A program made the position numbers and the translations under genes. From Isoperla grammatica (Eukaryota; Arthropoda; Insecta; Plecoptera; Perlodidae), in the NCBI GenBank assembly GCA_945910005.1, contig OX246745.1, positions 8,782,765 to 8,846,764 on the forward strand: a DNA stretch of 64,000 nucleotides, given 5' to 3'. The notes beneath the pieces were generated by a model, which saw only the letters and a program-made list of their open reading frames with translations, searched no databases and had not been told where the DNA came from. Every line of letters begins with the position of its first letter. The stretch's first letter is position 1. Shown here piece after piece: positions 61,788 to 64,000 of the stretch.

Positions 61788-61966
61788 ACAAATGCATAGT
61801 TGTTCCTCACGTGCTCCTCAACAAAGCCTTTCCTCAGCCTGCCTCGCCCGACCACCAATTACAGAGCAGTCCACATGGCAATGCTGCTCAGTGATTGGTG
61901 GTTGGGCGAGTCTGAGGAAAGGCTAAGTTGAAGAGCACACGAGGAACGACTATGCATTTGACCCTA
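61788..61966. mobile_element. MITE family D, copy 2
   Basis: Same structure as 29062-29230, with right end GCATTTGACCCTA complete and left end slightly eroded. Arms contain CTCACGTGCTCCTCAAC and CTCAG-CTCGCC. Two copies of the same long hairpin in 64 kb indicate an abundant family. Confidence 0.75.
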
Positions 61967-64000
61967 AAGTATAACCACAAGATATTATTATTATTTATTT
62001 ATCCAATACAGATGTATACCGAGGTATACGTTCCAGAGATACATGGATATAATAAAATACAATAAATACAACATTATTACAACAACATCAAAGTACACTT
62101 AAATGCACTCTGGGCTTTCGGAAAACAATGTAACACAATGGCGTGACTATTGAGGCATGTGCACTCTGCTAAGCAGAATACCGCCTGAACGTATCTATAA
62201 AAGAACCCCAGTTATCTTGAAACAGCGTGTGTGAAACTGGCGGATTAGATAGATGTGCGGATGTGAGTTATTAACTATAGATCCCGTTAATAATTCTTTG
62301 GATTGTCTGTGCAGATGTGTACAAGCATAATATGTAGTGATGTTACCTGACGCATTACCGTCACCGTGTGTCTGGTTCGTATCAACACAACGCAAACAAC
62401 ATATATCATGGCCTGTGTTATTATAGAAGGGAGGGTGTTTTACGAGCAACATTCTTAAATGATGTATTGGTACTTCCGCGTGCAACCAGAGATTATCGCT
62501 GAAATCTGTGTGTTGTGGATGGAGGGAGGCTTTCTATAAAACCAGTGTGTTAGTGACAAATAGCACATTGCGCACTTGATATATATATATATATATATAT
62601 AAGCGTAAATTTAAAATATAAATAAAATTGTGCTTGTGTAATACTTTCAGTTGTGTGCTGAGCTATTTACTGTCGGCAGTTTGCAAGTTATTTGTTTTTT
62701 CTAAAGCGTGTTTGTATAGAATTTTGTAGATGTGGACTGATTGTGCAATCGGTATTTATTTACGTTCTAGAGATAATGCATGTGTAATGTTGTGTTACGA
62801 AAAAGTAGAGAAGTATTTTATATCGATGTAACTGGCCGTTCATTGACATGGCCTACAGAATCTCTACTACTGGTGGTGATCAACCAGTGATATTTAATTT
62901 AAAAAAAAAAATGAATTTTTCAGTAAATACTTACTTTTTTACATCCACTACTGAAGTCCGTCGATTTAGAAACAATACATCGCGATAAATGGGAAGTAAT
63001 GTTGTCATACGTACATTTTGCCGAAGTGCACCATTTGTGTTGCTTGGTTGCATGGGTGGTATATAATAAGTATACATAATGTTTGTAGTGCATGTTCGTA
63101 GCATTTTACATAAGCTTTAGTAAATGTAAGTTGGACCAAGAACAATTCAACTCGGTTATATTAAAAATGTGACGTCAGTTGCGATTAGTCTTCGCGGTGT
63201 CTAAAATCAACTGAAAGGCCTACTGCAATAAAATATCTTCTAATTTATATCATTAAAGATAACCGTCCGAAGTTGTAAGCGGAAATCGCGGACACATAAA
63301 GACAACTGCACAATTAACTGTGAGCTTCTGGACTCTGGGCATCATATTGCCGTGACGTCACTACGGCCTGCGCTCGTCTCACTCAAGTGGGGAAAATTAA
63401 AAAAATAAATGAAAAATCGTCTCCCACTTCACCACTGCAGTTTTAGGGAGCCGTGAGCAGTTGTGTAAGTCGCACAGCTGCTGTGTACGACCTCGCGGGT
63501 GAACGTGACAAAACGAGAAAAACTTGTGAAGCTCTATAGTCATTCACGTTACCATAAAATAAAACCTCACATTTTACTTCAAATAGAGTTGTCACGAATT
63601 ATTTAAGTTTTCACTCCATTCTCTGGTTCTGTTCTATTCTATAGCAGCTTTGAAAAACCCGTATATTATTGTAAGTTTGTGTTGGAGCTGTGAGGTTCAA
63701 GAAGAATTGCATTGTATATCTAGTATTCATTCGCGGGTCTTGAGAAAAGCACATAGCTGAATTCCCTGCGTCCCTCAGCGCAACAATAGGATATATTACA
63801 AACACCTGTTGAGACCGAACTCCCATATTGTTACTTGCGTAAAACTTGGCGAGAGGGAACTAAGCATGAAACGTCCTTCATAACTGACAGCGGACAGTCC
63901 GATAAACAACGATAATCCAATGAAATGTTTTATAGGAATGTCTCCATGTGTATAAAGTCGACAACAACAATATAACAATATAAATTACGTAACGTGTATA
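61967..64000. other. Non-coding, no gene seen
   Basis: Short chance ORFs only; one AT microsatellite. Confidence 0.5.
62579..62601. repeat. (AT)n microsatellite
   Basis: About eleven AT units. Confidence 0.9.

Larger units (their letters stand above)
33446..64000 (+). other. Presumed first intron of the LHFPL6-like gene (open to window end)
   Basis: After the donor at 33446 I found no exon encoding the expected extracellular loop or the remaining three membrane helices on the + strand. The intron is therefore inferred to be over 30 kb and filled with the repeats listed separately. Alternatively the first exon is an orphan fragment; the clean donor and Kozak context argue against that. Confidence 0.45.

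Overview
The window is eukaryotic and animal: spliced genes with GT-AG introns, AT-rich intergenic DNA, many microsatellites, tRNA-derived SINEs, hAT-type MITEs and foldback repeats. The best protein evidence, an inositol polyphosphate 1-phosphatase, looks invertebrate. Its conserved blocks and the SINE structure would fit an arthropod with an enlarged genome, but the species cannot be fixed from sequence reading alone, so I treat 'invertebrate, possibly arthropod' as an inference.

Only two host genes are well supported, both on the + strand. INPP1 (6716-10355) has three coding exons, 370 codons plus stop, intact metal-site motifs and transposon-filled introns. At 33344-33445 lies the first coding exon of an LHFPL6-like tetraspan membrane protein. 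No later exon is recognisable in the remaining 30.5 kb, so its first intron probably runs beyond the window. A CpG-rich block at about 24350-24585, ending in a possible splice donor, may be a promoter and non-coding first exon.

The rest is repeat landscape. At 47651-48822 is a TTAA-flanked DNA transposon with short terminal inverted repeats. It carries a broken open reading frame for the cysteine-rich C-terminal 'ballast' domain of P2X7 receptors, and it is the most interesting object here. Three hAT-type non-autonomous elements have 8-bp target duplications (7018-7453 and 38349-38803 exact, 59271-59716 7 of 8). A 260-bp nested palindrome in INPP1 intron 2 contains a hammerhead-ribozyme-like core and resembles Penelope-like element ends. 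Other foldbacks or MITE families lie at 8147, 14243/39105, 19337/28316/36850, 21162, 25319, 29062/61788, 34284, 41583, 46529 and 57449.

A tRNA-derived SINE family ends in ATT repeats, and two copies adjoin very long ATT/AAT microsatellites (22509-23001, 43669-43994). Further arrays are a 40-bp minisatellite of about 26 units (55196-56224), 34-bp and 43-bp minisatellites, and CT, CACACG, GATGAC and AC tracts. G or C homopolymers of 10 or more bases are strikingly frequent. No rRNA, intact tRNA gene, CRISPR array or prokaryotic feature was seen.
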